Shown here piece after piece: positions 15,138-24,645 of a stretch of 53,687 nt of DNA. This DNA is from Clostridiales bacterium (lineage in GTDB: Bacteria > Bacillota > Clostridia > Oscillospirales > Oscillospiraceae), in contig JALFLH010000007.1 of assembly GCA_022774865.1 (NCBI GenBank), positions 1-53,687 on the forward strand, written 5' to 3'. The notes under the pieces were generated by a model. It was not told where the DNA came from. It did not search any database and saw only the letters and a list, made by a program, of their open reading frames with translations. Position 1 is the stretch's first letter. The number at the start of each line of letters is the position of its first letter. The position numbers and the translations under genes were made by a program.

Positions 15138-17741
15138 TCAGTTCAGCATTTTCCTGAGCCTGTACAGCTCGTTCATGGCTTCAATGGGTGTGAGGGTTTC
15201 GGGGGACAGCTTTTGCAGCGCGTCGCAGACCTGCTGGGCGCGCAGATCCTGCATGGAAACCTGATCGTCCGGCGCCTCCTGTCTGGGCGCGGGGGCGGGG
15301 GCACCGTCCGCTTCCAGCTCTGCAAGAATCTCCCTGGCCCGGTTGATGACGGCATTGGGAATGCCTGCCAGTTTGGCAACCTCGATTCCGAAGCTGTCGT
15401 CCGTGGCGCCGGGGACGATCTTGCGCAGGAAGATCATCTGATCGCCCCGCTTTTTCACGGCGATGTTGTAGTTTTTCACATTGGGCAGCTTATCCTCCAT
15501 GGAGGAAAGCTCATGATAGTGGGTGGCAAACAGGGTTTTGGCTCCCAGCCGCCGGGGATTGGCGGCGTATTCCAGCACCGCCCGGGCAATGGACATACCG
15601 TCGTAGGTGGAGGTGCCCCGGCCGATCTCGTCCAGAATCAGCAGGCTCCGGGCGGTGGCGTATTTCAGGATGGAGGCCACCTCGGCCATCTCCACCATAA
15701 AGGTGGACTGTCCCGATGCCAGATCGTCGCTGGCGCCGATACGGGTGAATACCCGGTCCACAATGCCGATGCGGGCGCTGCGGGCGGGGACAAAGGAGCC
15801 CATCTGCGCCATCAGCACAATCAGCGCCACCTGACGCATATAGGTGGATTTACCTGCCATATTGGGGCCGGTGATGATGCACACGGTGTTGTCCGCCGCG
15901 CCCAGATGGGTGTCGTTGGGCACAAACAGGGAATCCTTCAGCATCACCTCCACCACCGGGTGGCGGCCGTCGGTGATGGATATTTCGTTGCCCAGCGTGA
16001 TTTCCGGCCGGCAATAGCCCCGCTGAACGGCCACGCTGGCCAGACTGCACAGGGTATCGGCGGCGGCCACAGCAGCAGCAGTTTGCTGCACCCGGGCAGC
16101 CTGCTGGGCAAGATATTCCCGCAGCTCCTGGAAGATCTGGTATTCCAGGGCGGTGAGCCGCTCCTTGGCGGTGAGCACCTGGTTTTCCAGATCTTTCAAC
16201 TCCTGGGTGATGTAGCGTTCGCAGTTGGCCAGGGTCTGCTTGCGGATGTAATGGGCGGGCACCTGATCCGTGAAGGACTTGGAAACCTCGATGTAATACC
16301 CGAACACCCGGTTAAAGCCCACCTTCAGAGTGCGGATACCGGTCTTTTCCTTCTCGCTGGCCTCGATGGCCGCGATGGTGCCGGAACCGCCCTCCATGAT
16401 GTCGCGCAGCCGGTCGGCGTCGGCATTGGCGCCTTTGCGGATCATGCCGCCTTCCCGGATGGTCAGAGGCGGGTCGTCCACAATGGTGGATTCAATCCGG
16501 TCGGCGCAGTCGGTCAGCGGGTCCATGGACTGTTCCAGCTTGCGCAGCAGGGGGGACTCCATTTTGGAGAGCAGAGCCTTGACCTGAGGCAGCGCCCGAA
16601 AGCCTCTCGCCAGTCCCAGAAGATCCCGGCAGTTGACCGTGCCGGTGACAATCCGGGCCTGAACACGCTCCAGATCGGTCACGTCCTTCAGTGCTTCCTC
16701 CAGCTCACCCCGGGTGATGGTATCGTTGACCAGATCCTCTACGGCGCCCTGCCGGCGGGTGATTTCCGCGGGGTCCAGCAGGGGCTTTTCCAGCCAGGAG
16801 CGGAGCATCCGACCGCCCATGGCCGTGTGGGTCTTGTCCAGCACCCACAAAAGCGTGCCCTTTTTCTCCTTGGAGCGCATGGTCTCAGTCAGCTCCAGAT
16901 TCCGCCGGGCATCCAGATCCAGCTCCATGAATTTGCCTGTGGTATAGTATTGCAGTTCCCGGATGTGGGAAAGATCGTTTTTCTGCAGGGTCAGCAGGGT
17001 TTGCAGCAGGGTGCCGCTGGCGATCACGGCGGCGGGCAGTCCGGCCAGTCCCATTGCGGCCATGGACGTGCCGAAATGCTGTTCCAGCAGCGCTTCGGCT
17101 TTCTCCAGATCAAATTCCTCCGGCTTTCCCTCGTCCACGCAGCAGTTGAGGCGGCGGAACAGCGCGTCGTCGATGGCGTCACAGTGCACGTCCGCGCCGA
17201 AGCGAATCACCTCGCTGGGCGCGAAGCGGCCAAGCTCGGAGCTGACGGTCTGGGCGTCGGCGCAGACCGTGGCATAGAAAGCGCCGGTGGATACATCGCA
17301 GAAAGCCAGGCCAAAGCACCCGCCCGCGCCGTAGACGCAGCCCATATAGTTGTTTTTGCTCTCGTCGAGCATACAGCTCTCCGTCACGGTGCCGGGGGTG
17401 ACAATGCGGGTGATATCCCGCTCCACAAGACCCTTTGCAGTGGCGGGATCCTCCATTTGCTCACAAATGGCCACCTTGTAGCCCTTCTGCACCAGACGGG
17501 CGATGTAGGAATCCACGCTGTGGAAGGGAACGCCGCACATGGGGGTCTGCTCCTCCTTGGGCTTACCCCGATCCCGGGTGGTGAGGGTGAGATCCAGCTC
17601 CCGGGCAGCCAGTTTGGCATCCTCGTCGAACATCTCATAGAAGTCGCCCAGACGGAAAAGCAGAATGCAGTCCCGGTTCCGTTCCTTCATTTCGTAGTAT
17701 TGGCGCTTCATGGGCGTCATTTCCGTATTTGGTGTGGGCAT
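15138..17741 (-). CDS. mutS: DNA mismatch repair protein MutS
   Basis: Recognises mismatches. The mismatch-stacking Phe and its Glu are in GDFYEMF (F34, E36). The connector, lever and clamp regions span about 130-560. The ATPase has Walker A GPNMAGKST (625-633), Walker B LLILDEIGRGTSTYDG and the dimerisation segment with THYHEL. The 867-residue length matches MutS1. The end (NELYRLRKML) resembles the short C-terminal tetramer helix. ATG 17741 follows AAAGAGG and lies 4 bases after the miaB stop. Confidence 0.97.
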   Translation of the reverse strand: MPTPNTEMTPMKRQYYEMKERNRDCILLFRLGDFYEMFDEDAKLAARELDLTLTTRDRGKPKEEQTPMCGVPFHSVDSYIARLVQKGYKVAICEQMEDPATAKGLVERDITRIVTPGTVTESCMLDESKNNYMGCVYGAGGCFGLAFCDVSTGAFYATVCADAQTVSSELGRFAPSEVIRFGADVHCDAIDDALFRRLNCCVDEGKPEEFDLEKAEALLEQHFGTSMAAMGLAGLPAAVIASGTLLQTLLTLQKNDLSHIRELQYYTTGKFMELDLDARRNLELTETMRSKEKKGTLLWVLDKTHTAMGGRMLRSWLEKPLLDPAEITRRQGAVEDLVNDTITRGELEEALKDVTDLERVQARIVTGTVNCRDLLGLARGFRALPQVKALLSKMESPLLRKLEQSMDPLTDCADRIESTIVDDPPLTIREGGMIRKGANADADRLRDIMEGGSGTIAAIEASEKEKTGIRTLKVGFNRVFGYYIEVSKSFTDQVPAHYIRKQTLANCERYITQELKDLENQVLTAKERLTALEYQIFQELREYLAQQAARVQQTAAAVAAADTLCSLASVAVQRGYCRPEITLGNEISITDGRHPVVEVMLKDSLFVPNDTHLGAADNTVCIITGPNMAGKSTYMRQVALIVLMAQMGSFVPARSARIGIVDRVFTRIGASDDLASGQSTFMVEMAEVASILKYATARSLLILDEIGRGTSTYDGMSIARAVLEYAANPRRLGAKTLFATHYHELSSMEDKLPNVKNYNIAVKKRGDQMIFLRKIVPGATDDSFGIEVAKLAGIPNAVINRAREILAELEADGAPAPAPRQEAPDDQVSMQDLRAQQVCDALQKLSPETLTPIEAMNELYRLRKMLN

Positions 17742-17745
17742 GGAT

Positions 17746-19155
17746 TTAACCTCTTTCCAAATTTCCCGTCAGGCTCCAGGTGGTGGCGCCGGTGATGGTA
17801 ATCATCTGATAGGTGCCAATGAGCGCGGAATCCCCCGGAAAGCGCACCAGCCGTCCGCCCTCGGTGCGGGCAGTGAGCATATCCTTCTCCGTGCCGTCCA
17901 CCAGACAGCGAAGGGTCTTGCCCACATAGCTTTGATGAATCTGTTCGGAGATGGCGTTCTGCACCGCGCAGAGCCGGTCAAACCGGCGGTTCTTCTCTTC
18001 CTTGGGGGTGGGGTCGTCCATGGCCGCGGCAGGGGTTCCCGCCCGGGGGGAGAAGATAAAAGTGAACAGGGCGTCATAGCGCACCTGCTCGATCAGGCTG
18101 ATGGTCTGCTCGAATTCATCCTCCGTCTCGCCGGGGAAACCCACGATTACATCGGAGGTCAGCACCAGATCGGGCATGACGGATTTGGCGTAGCGCACCT
18201 TTTCCAGATAGGTCTCCCGGTCATAGTGCCGGTTCATGGCCTTCAGCACCCGGGAAGAGCCGGACTGGAAGGGCAGATGTAACTGCTTGGCGATTTTGGG
18301 GGAGGACGCCATCGTGTCAAACAGCTTTTGGGAGGCGTCCCGGGGGTGGCTCGTCATGAAGCGGATCAGAAAATCCCCGGGAATGGCGGCAATTTCTGCC
18401 AGCAGGTCTGAAAAATCAACACCTTCCGCCAGATCCTTGCCGTAGGAGTTGACGTTCTGACCCAGCAGGGTGATTTCCTTGCAGCCGCTTTCGATAAGGC
18501 AGCGGCACTCGGCCAGAATGTCCTCTTTTTTGCGGCTGCGCTCCCGGCCCCGGACATAGGGGACGATGCAGTAGGTGCAGAAATTATTGCAGCCGTACAT
18601 GATGGAAACCCAGGCTTTCAGCGTGTTGTCCCGCACCTGCGGGATGCCCTCGGCGATGGAGCCTGCCTCGTCGGCGATGAAAAACTGGCGTTTGCCCGTG
18701 CTCAGAACATTCCAGAGAATTTCAGGAAATTGCCACAGATGATGGGTGGAGAAAACGCCGTCCACATGAGGATAGCTCTTTTTGATCCGGTCGGAAACCT
18801 TGGTTTCTCCCGCCATGCAGCCGCACAAGAAAATCTTCTGTTCCGGGTGGCGGCGTTTGGTGTGGGTCAGCGCGCCCAGATTGCCGAAAACCCGCTGCTC
18901 GGCGTGCTCCCGGATGGCGCAGGTGTTCATGACCACCACGTCTGCTCCCTCGGCCTGCTGGACAATGGCATAGCCGCTCTGGGTCAGATAGCCCCGGATT
19001 TTTTCGGAATCGGCCTCATTCTGCTGGCAGCCGTAGGTCTCAACATAGGCGGTGGGGGTTACTTGCTTCTCGTGCCAGTATGCGGCGATTTTGTCGCAGT
19101 AGGAAAACTGCCACTGCAATTCCTCCTGGGCAATGACGGTTGTTTTGCTGCTCAT
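17746..19155 (-). CDS. miaB: tRNA-2-methylthio-N6-dimethylallyladenosine synthase MiaB
   Basis: Radical SAM methylthiotransferase that completes ms2i6A37 on tRNAs modified first by MiaA. The auxiliary cluster cysteines are C43 (YGCQQNEAD), C79 (NTCAIREHA) and one of C111/C113 (FLCGCM). The radical SAM motif is C189-x3-C193-x2-C196 (GCNNFCTYC). The TRAM domain is at the C-terminus. The 469 residues are normal. The frame is open upstream to 19266, but ATG 19155 has a GGAGG site and lies just downstream of a promoter. It is first gene of miaB-mutS-CPBP-mutL-miaA-hfq. Confidence 0.96.
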   Translation of the reverse strand: MSSKTTVIAQEELQWQFSYCDKIAAYWHEKQVTPTAYVETYGCQQNEADSEKIRGYLTQSGYAIVQQAEGADVVVMNTCAIREHAEQRVFGNLGALTHTKRRHPEQKIFLCGCMAGETKVSDRIKKSYPHVDGVFSTHHLWQFPEILWNVLSTGKRQFFIADEAGSIAEGIPQVRDNTLKAWVSIMYGCNNFCTYCIVPYVRGRERSRKKEDILAECRCLIESGCKEITLLGQNVNSYGKDLAEGVDFSDLLAEIAAIPGDFLIRFMTSHPRDASQKLFDTMASSPKIAKQLHLPFQSGSSRVLKAMNRHYDRETYLEKVRYAKSVMPDLVLTSDVIVGFPGETEDEFEQTISLIEQVRYDALFTFIFSPRAGTPAAAMDDPTPKEEKNRRFDRLCAVQNAISEQIHQSYVGKTLRCLVDGTEKDMLTARTEGGRLVRFPGDSALIGTYQMITITGATTWSLTGNLERG

Positions 19156-19192
19156 GTGGGAATTCCTCCAAAGGATACAATCTAATTCTGAA

Positions 19193-19221
19193 ATCATATC
19201 ATTTTTTACCCCTGTTTTCAA
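19193..19221 (-). promoter_or_regulatory. Promoter of the miaB-mutS-mutL-miaA-hfq operon
   Basis: Minus strand: TTGAAA (19216-19221), 17-base spacer, TATGAT (19193-19198), 38 bases before the miaB ATG. Confidence 0.7.
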
Positions 19222-19269
19222 GAGTTCCCGGCTGGAAAATCGCCGCTTGTAAAATATTTGTGACATTGC

Positions 19270-19298
19270 TTGAAATTGTGCGCCGCACGTGGTAAACT
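19270..19298 (+). promoter_or_regulatory. Promoter of the parvulin-type foldase gene
   Basis: TTGAAA (19270-19275), 17-base spacer, TAAACT (19293-19298), 45 bases before the ATG at 19344. It is divergent from the miaB promoter. Confidence 0.6.
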
Positions 19299-19343
19299 GA
19301 CCGGGAAAGCAACCCGATTCGCTCGGAGAAAGAGGATTGAAGC

Positions 19344-20879
19344 ATGAAATGTAAATATTGTCAGGCAGAGCTGGAGGATGGCGCGGCCATCTGCCCGGTC
19401 TGCGGAAAAGAACAGGACGCGGCGGAGGAGGAATCCGTCCGCGCGGAGCAGGCTCCCGCCCCTGCGCAGACTCCGGACAATGCGGAAACGCCTGCCTCCG
19501 AAGCGGCAGCGGCCGAAGTCCAGTCCCCCGCAGCGCCGGAGATCAAGTCCGGCATCAAAGCGACGCCGGGCAAGATCGCGCTGGCAGTGACAGCGGGCAT
19601 TGTGGTGCTGGCTGTGCTGGTGGCGCTGGTGGTCAGCGGCATCAGCGGCGGCTTTGCGTCCCTGAAGCATACCGGCGCTGACGCGCAGGCGACAACCGCT
19701 CCCGTGGAAACCGGCACGGCGTCTACGGATGCCGCGGAAGCCACCGAGGGCACCATCCCCGCCGACGGCAATCCCGACGACGTGACCTGCAAGGGCACCT
19801 ACACCGCGACCGATGACGAGGTGATTGCCGCTGCCGATACGGTGGTCGCCACCATGGGCGGCAAAGAACTGACGGTCGGACAGCTTCAGATTTATTACTG
19901 GACGGAGGTCTATGATTTTCTGAACCAGTACGCAAGCTATGCCAGTTATTTCGGTCTGGACTATACCCAGCCGCTGGACAAGCAGAGCTGTGATCTGGGT
20001 GAAACGCCCATGACCTGGCAGCAGTATTTCCTTCAGTGCGCCATTGATGCCTGGCGAAGCTATCAGGGTCTGGCGCTGGAGGGCGAGGAAGCCGGCCTGA
20101 CCATGGACGCGGAATTCCAGGGCTATCTGGATTCCCTGCCGGGCGATCTGGAGGCTATGGCCGCCGATTACGGCATGGCGGACACCGCCGAGCTGATGAA
20201 AGCAAACTTCGGCCCTGCCGCTACGATGGACAACTATATCAAGTATATGGAAGTGTACTACAGCGGCTACACGTACTTCGGAAATGTGTACGACAGCACC
20301 CTGCCCACGTCGGAGCAGATTGAGGCGTACTTCACGGAGCGTGAGAGCGAATACGCCGATGAGGGCGTGACAAAGGACGGCGGCAAATATTACAATGTCC
20401 GCCATATTCTGGTGCTGGTGCAGGGCGGTACTACCGACGACGACGGCAACACCACCTATTCCGACGAGGAATGGGAGGCCTGCCGCTCCAAAGCCCAGGA
20501 AATTCTGGACGAGTGGCTGAACGGCGAGGCCACAGAGGACAGCTTTGCCGCGCTGGCCAACGAGAAGTCCGAGGATACCGGGTCCAATACCAACGGCGGC
20601 CTGTATACCGATCTGACCGCCGACACCAACTTCGTGGAGAATTTCAAAGCGTGGTATCTGGATGAGAGCCGTCAGCCCGGCGATTATGGTCTGGTGCAGA
20701 CGGAATACGGCTATCACATCATGTATTTCTCCGGCAGTGAGGATATCTGGTATGAGGCGGCACGGAGCGATATCATATCCGAAAAGGTTTCCGCGCTGGT
20801 GCCCGCCGCACTGGAAAAGTATCCCGCCGAGGTTGACTACAGCGTCATCAAGCTGGGATTTGTCGATCTGAACGCATAA
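19344..20879 (+). CDS. Membrane-anchored parvulin-type peptidyl-prolyl isomerase with N-terminal zinc ribbon
   Basis: Probable foldase for exported proteins, related to PrsA/SurA. Residues 1-22 hold a zinc ribbon (C3, C6, C17, C20). An Ala/Glu/Pro-rich linker follows, then one transmembrane helix (about 77-99), so the ribbon faces the cytoplasm and the rest lies outside. A SurA-like helical region spans about 160-345. A rotamase core starts near residue 348 (YYNVRHILVLV) and ends near GLVQTEYGYHIMYF. There is no lipobox, unlike typical PrsA. The 511-residue gene is monocistronic and ends in a strong terminator. Assignment to the parvulin family is firm; the client proteins are unknown. Confidence 0.85.
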   Translation: MKCKYCQAELEDGAAICPVCGKEQDAAEEESVRAEQAPAPAQTPDNAETPASEAAAAEVQSPAAPEIKSGIKATPGKIALAVTAGIVVLAVLVALVVSGISGGFASLKHTGADAQATTAPVETGTASTDAAEATEGTIPADGNPDDVTCKGTYTATDDEVIAAADTVVATMGGKELTVGQLQIYYWTEVYDFLNQYASYASYFGLDYTQPLDKQSCDLGETPMTWQQYFLQCAIDAWRSYQGLALEGEEAGLTMDAEFQGYLDSLPGDLEAMAADYGMADTAELMKANFGPAATMDNYIKYMEVYYSGYTYFGNVYDSTLPTSEQIEAYFTERESEYADEGVTKDGGKYYNVRHILVLVQGGTTDDDGNTTYSDEEWEACRSKAQEILDEWLNGEATEDSFAALANEKSEDTGSNTNGGLYTDLTADTNFVENFKAWYLDESRQPGDYGLVQTEYGYHIMYFSGSEDIWYEAARSDIISEKVSALVPAALEKYPAEVDYSVIKLGFVDLNA

Positions 20880-20889
20880 GAAAAGAAAT

Positions 20890-20930
20890 GATTCCCCCTG
20901 ATGCGGTTCGCGCGTCAGGGGGAATTTTTA
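20890..20930. terminator. Bidirectional terminator between the foldase gene and purL
   Basis: Stem ATTCCCCCTGA/TCAGGGGGAAT with GCGGTTCGCGCG between, then TTTTTAT on the plus strand. T-rich bases on the other side also serve the converging purL transcript. Confidence 0.88.
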
Positions 20931-20955
20931 TGGAATTTTTGAAAGGAACGAAAAC

Positions 20956-23900
20956 TCAGCGGAAGTAGCGGACGGCGGCCTCGAACATCCGGATGTCATA
21001 TTCCCCGGGGACGTTTCGGTACAGATCCCGGCCGATGCGCTCGCTGTGACCCATCTTGCCGATGACCCGGCCGTCCGGGGAGGTGATGCCCTCGATGGCG
21101 AACAGGGAGCCGTTGGGATTGAAAGCGGTGTCCATGGTGGGCTTGCCCTCCAGATCCACATACTGGGTGGCAATCTGACCGTTGGCAGCCAGCCGCATCG
21201 CCAATTCCTCGCTGGCATAGAACCGGCCCTCGCCGTGGGAGATGGGCACGTTGTACACATCTCCCACATGAGTCAGTGCCAGCCAGGGGGACTTGTTGGA
21301 GGCAATCCGGGTGTGAACAATCCGGCTCTGGTGGCGGGCAATGGTGTTGAAGGTCAGGGTGGGACAGCTTTCGTCGGTGTCGCGGATTTCGCCGTAGGGC
21401 ACCAGCCCCAGCTTAATCAGCGCCTGAAAACCGTTGCAGATACCGCACATCAGGCCGTCGCGCTGGTTCAGCAGCCGCATGACCTGCTCCTTCACCGCTG
21501 GGTTGCGGAAGAAGGCGGTAATGAACTTGGCGGAGCCGTCCGGCTCGTCGCCGCCGGAGAAACCGCCGGGAATGAAGATCATCTGGCTGTTTTTGATTTT
21601 TTCCGCCACTTCTACCACGCTGCGCGCCACATCATCGGCGGTCAGGTTTCGGATTACCGCAATGTCGGCCTCAGCGCCGGCAGCCGTCACGGCCCGGGCG
21701 GAATCGTACTCGCAGTTGGTGCCGGGGAACACGGGAATCAGCACCCGGGGCTTGGCCACCTTCACGGCGGGGGCAACCCGGCTGACGCTCTCGCTGGAGA
21801 AGGTGGGCATCTCCCCGGCGGGGGCGGCGGCCACGGTGGGATACACGTTTTCCAGAACCGCCGTGTTCAGCCTGTAGAGCTCTTCAATGGAGACGGTTTC
21901 ATGACCGTAGGTGATGGCTTCTTCGGCGGTGGTGTAGCCGATCAGTTCGGCGCAGTCCGCAACCGCGCATTCCTCCGTCAGCTCGGCCACGATGCAGCCG
22001 TAGCCGGGGCCGTAGTTCAGTCCCGCATCGGGGACGGAGGCGAAGCCAATGGCGTTGCCGAAGGACATTTTCATGACAGCCTCGGCAATACCGCCGCCCT
22101 CCTCCGCCCAGGCGGCCTTGACCTTGCCGGCCTGGCACAGGCCGTGGAACACCTCCCAGCAGTTCTTCCACCCGGCGTAATTGGACAGGCTGAATCCGCC
22201 GAAGCGATAGACCGGATGTCCGGGTTCCTTGAATTCGGGGGAGATCACTTCCCCTGCCTTGATGGGGGCGATGGCGAAGGAGATCACCGTGGGCGGCACG
22301 TCTTTGTCCAGGAAAGAGCCGGACATGGAATCCTTGCCGCCGATGGCGGCGGCGTTCAGACCCAACTGGGCATTCAGCGCGCCCAGCAGCGCCCGGAAGG
22401 GCTTGCCCCAGCGTCTGGGGTCGTCCCGCAGCTTTTCAAAAAATTCCTGAAGCGTCAGGTAAGCCTTTTTGTAGTCCGCGCCGGCAGCCACAATTTTGGC
22501 CACGGAGGAAATCACGCTGGCTTTGGCGCCGGTGTAGGGATCAGCACTGAGCCAGTCGGGGTCGCAGCCCCAGGCCATCACGCTGCCCTGATCGGTGGAC
22601 TGGCCCGGCAGCACCGGCAGCAGCGCGGCCATGGCCTGGGCGGGGGTGGACTGGTTCTTCCCGCCAAAGGGCATCAGCAGGGAACCGGCGCCGATGGTGG
22701 AGTCGAACCGCTCTACAAGACCCCGCCGGGAGGCAAATTTCAGATCGGAGGCGATTTCCCGCAGGCTGGATTCCACGATTATACCCGGAAGATTGTTCTC
22801 GTCCACCTGAACGGCGGTGTGCTTCACGGCACCGTTGGTGTTCAGGAATTCCCGGGACAGGTCGGCGATGGTATTGCCCTTCCAGGTCATAACCATCCGG
22901 GGCTCCTCGGTGACCACGGCCACCCGGTAGGCTTCCAGATTTTCGGACTGGGCAGCAGCAATGAAAGCATCGGCATCCTCAGGGGCAACGACCACCGCCA
23001 TCCGCTCCTGGGACTCGGAAATCGCCAGCTCGGTGCCGTCCAGACCCTCGTACTTTTTCCGCACGGCATCCAGATCGATCCGCAGGCCGTCGGCCAGCTC
23101 GCCGATGGCCACGGACACGCCGCCCGCGCCGAAGTCGTTGCAGCGCTTAATGAGACGGGTGACTTCGCTGCGGCGGAACAGCCGCTGGATCTTCCGTTCC
23201 TCGGGGGCGTTGCCCTTCTGGACTTCGGAGGCCATGGTGGTCAGGGATTTCAGGTTGTGGCTCTTGGAGGAGCCGGTGGCACCGCCGATGCCGTCCCGGC
23301 CGGTGCGGCCGCCCAGCAGGATTACCACATCGCCGGGGGCGGGGCATTCCCGGCGGACATTGTGAGCGGGAGCCGCAGCCACCACCGCGCCGCATTCCAG
23401 ACGCTTGGCCACATACCCGTCATGGTACAGCTCCGCCACATGGCCGGTGGCCAGGCCGATCTGGTTGCCATAGGAGGAATAGCCCGCCGCGGCGGTCTGG
23501 CAGAGCTTGCGCTGGGGCAGCTTGCCGGGCAGCGTCTCGCTCAGGGGCTTTCGGGGATCGGCCGCGCCGGTGACCCGCATGGCCTGGTGGACATAAGCCC
23601 GGCCGGACAGGGGATCCCGGATGCAGCCGCCGATGCAGGTGGCCGCGCCGCCGAAGGGCTCAATCTCGGTGGGATGGTTGTGGGTCTCGTTCTTGAACAT
23701 CAGAAGCCAGTCCTGATCATCTCCGTTCACCGTGGCGGTGACGTGGATGGAGCAGGCGTTGATTTCCTCGCTCTCATCCAGTTCGGGGAGCATCCCCCGC
23801 TTTTTCAGAACCTTTGCGCCGATGGTGGCAATATCCATCAGCGTCTGAGGCCGCGCCGCGGCCTTTTCTTCGCCGTAGACCTCCACCCGGGCAGCCAGAT

Positions 23901-24645
23901 ACTGCTCGTAAGCGGCCTGAACGGCGGGGTCGTCGATTTGAACGTGGTCGATGTGGGTGGAGAAGGTGGTGTGGCGGCAGTGGTCAGACCAGTAGGTGTC
24001 CACCACCCGGATTTCCGTGATGGTGGGGTCGCGATGCTCCTGCTCCCGGAAGTAATTCTGCAGAAATTTCAGATCGTCCAGATCCATGGCAAGCCCCAGC
24101 TTGTCCAGCAGGGCAGCAAGCGCAGCCTCGTCCATGGCGGTGAAACCATCCACGGTCGCCACGGTCTCAGGGGCGGCATAGGAGGCGGCCAGAGTTTCAG
24201 GCTTTTCCAGAGATGCCTCCCGGCTCTCCACGGCATTGATGACGTGGTGCTTGATGGCGGCGATGTCGGCTTCGGACAGTGTGCCGTACAGGGCGTAGAC
24301 CTTAGCGGAGCGGATCAGGGGGCGCTCGCCCTGGGCGATAATCTGGATGCACTGGGCAGCGGAGTCAGCCCGCTGGTCAAACTGGCCGGGCAGCGGCTCC
24401 ACGGCAAAGACATACGCGCCGGGCAGGTCAAGTTCCGCCGCGGCGGTATCCACCTGCGGCTCGGAGAACACGGTTTTCACGGCATAGCCGAACAGCTCTT
24501 CTGTGATATTCTCCGCGTCATAGCGGTTGAACAGGCGGACGTTTTCCAGCCCGGTGATACCCAGCAGGTTTCGGGCTTCATTCAGCAGATGCTGCGCTTC
24601 GTTGTCCAACCCCTTCTTTTTCTCGACAAAAATGCGGTAAACCAT
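20956..24645 (-). CDS. purL: Phosphoribosylformylglycinamidine synthase, single-chain PurL (PurS-L-Q type)
   Basis: Converts FGAR to FGAM with glutamine and ATP (step 4 of purine synthesis). The 1229-residue protein fuses a PurS-like N-terminus, the synthetase halves (HNHPTEIEPFGGAATCIGG, GGRTGRDGIGGATGSS, IGGKDSMSGSF) and a C-terminal class I glutaminase. The glutaminase keeps the nucleophile region GLMCGICNGFQAL and a GHSERIG segment, so glutamine hydrolysis is intact here. The length resembles the clostridial single-chain form. It is the last gene of the operon, and its ATG overlaps the purD stop (TAATG). Confidence 0.96.
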   Translation of the reverse strand: MVYRIFVEKKKGLDNEAQHLLNEARNLLGITGLENVRLFNRYDAENITEELFGYAVKTVFSEPQVDTAAAELDLPGAYVFAVEPLPGQFDQRADSAAQCIQIIAQGERPLIRSAKVYALYGTLSEADIAAIKHHVINAVESREASLEKPETLAASYAAPETVATVDGFTAMDEAALAALLDKLGLAMDLDDLKFLQNYFREQEHRDPTITEIRVVDTYWSDHCRHTTFSTHIDHVQIDDPAVQAAYEQYLAARVEVYGEEKAAARPQTLMDIATIGAKVLKKRGMLPELDESEEINACSIHVTATVNGDDQDWLLMFKNETHNHPTEIEPFGGAATCIGGCIRDPLSGRAYVHQAMRVTGAADPRKPLSETLPGKLPQRKLCQTAAAGYSSYGNQIGLATGHVAELYHDGYVAKRLECGAVVAAAPAHNVRRECPAPGDVVILLGGRTGRDGIGGATGSSKSHNLKSLTTMASEVQKGNAPEERKIQRLFRRSEVTRLIKRCNDFGAGGVSVAIGELADGLRIDLDAVRKKYEGLDGTELAISESQERMAVVVAPEDADAFIAAAQSENLEAYRVAVVTEEPRMVMTWKGNTIADLSREFLNTNGAVKHTAVQVDENNLPGIIVESSLREIASDLKFASRRGLVERFDSTIGAGSLLMPFGGKNQSTPAQAMAALLPVLPGQSTDQGSVMAWGCDPDWLSADPYTGAKASVISSVAKIVAAGADYKKAYLTLQEFFEKLRDDPRRWGKPFRALLGALNAQLGLNAAAIGGKDSMSGSFLDKDVPPTVISFAIAPIKAGEVISPEFKEPGHPVYRFGGFSLSNYAGWKNCWEVFHGLCQAGKVKAAWAEEGGGIAEAVMKMSFGNAIGFASVPDAGLNYGPGYGCIVAELTEECAVADCAELIGYTTAEEAITYGHETVSIEELYRLNTAVLENVYPTVAAAPAGEMPTFSSESVSRVAPAVKVAKPRVLIPVFPGTNCEYDSARAVTAAGAEADIAVIRNLTADDVARSVVEVAEKIKNSQMIFIPGGFSGGDEPDGSAKFITAFFRNPAVKEQVMRLLNQRDGLMCGICNGFQALIKLGLVPYGEIRDTDESCPTLTFNTIARHQSRIVHTRIASNKSPWLALTHVGDVYNVPISHGEGRFYASEELAMRLAANGQIATQYVDLEGKPTMDTAFNPNGSLFAIEGITSPDGRVIGKMGHSERIGRDLYRNVPGEYDIRMFEAAVRYFR

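Noticed and set aside
15213..17795. Long plus-strand open frame (860 codons) opposite mutS
   Set aside because: Same antisense artefact; mutS on the minus strand has all its motifs.
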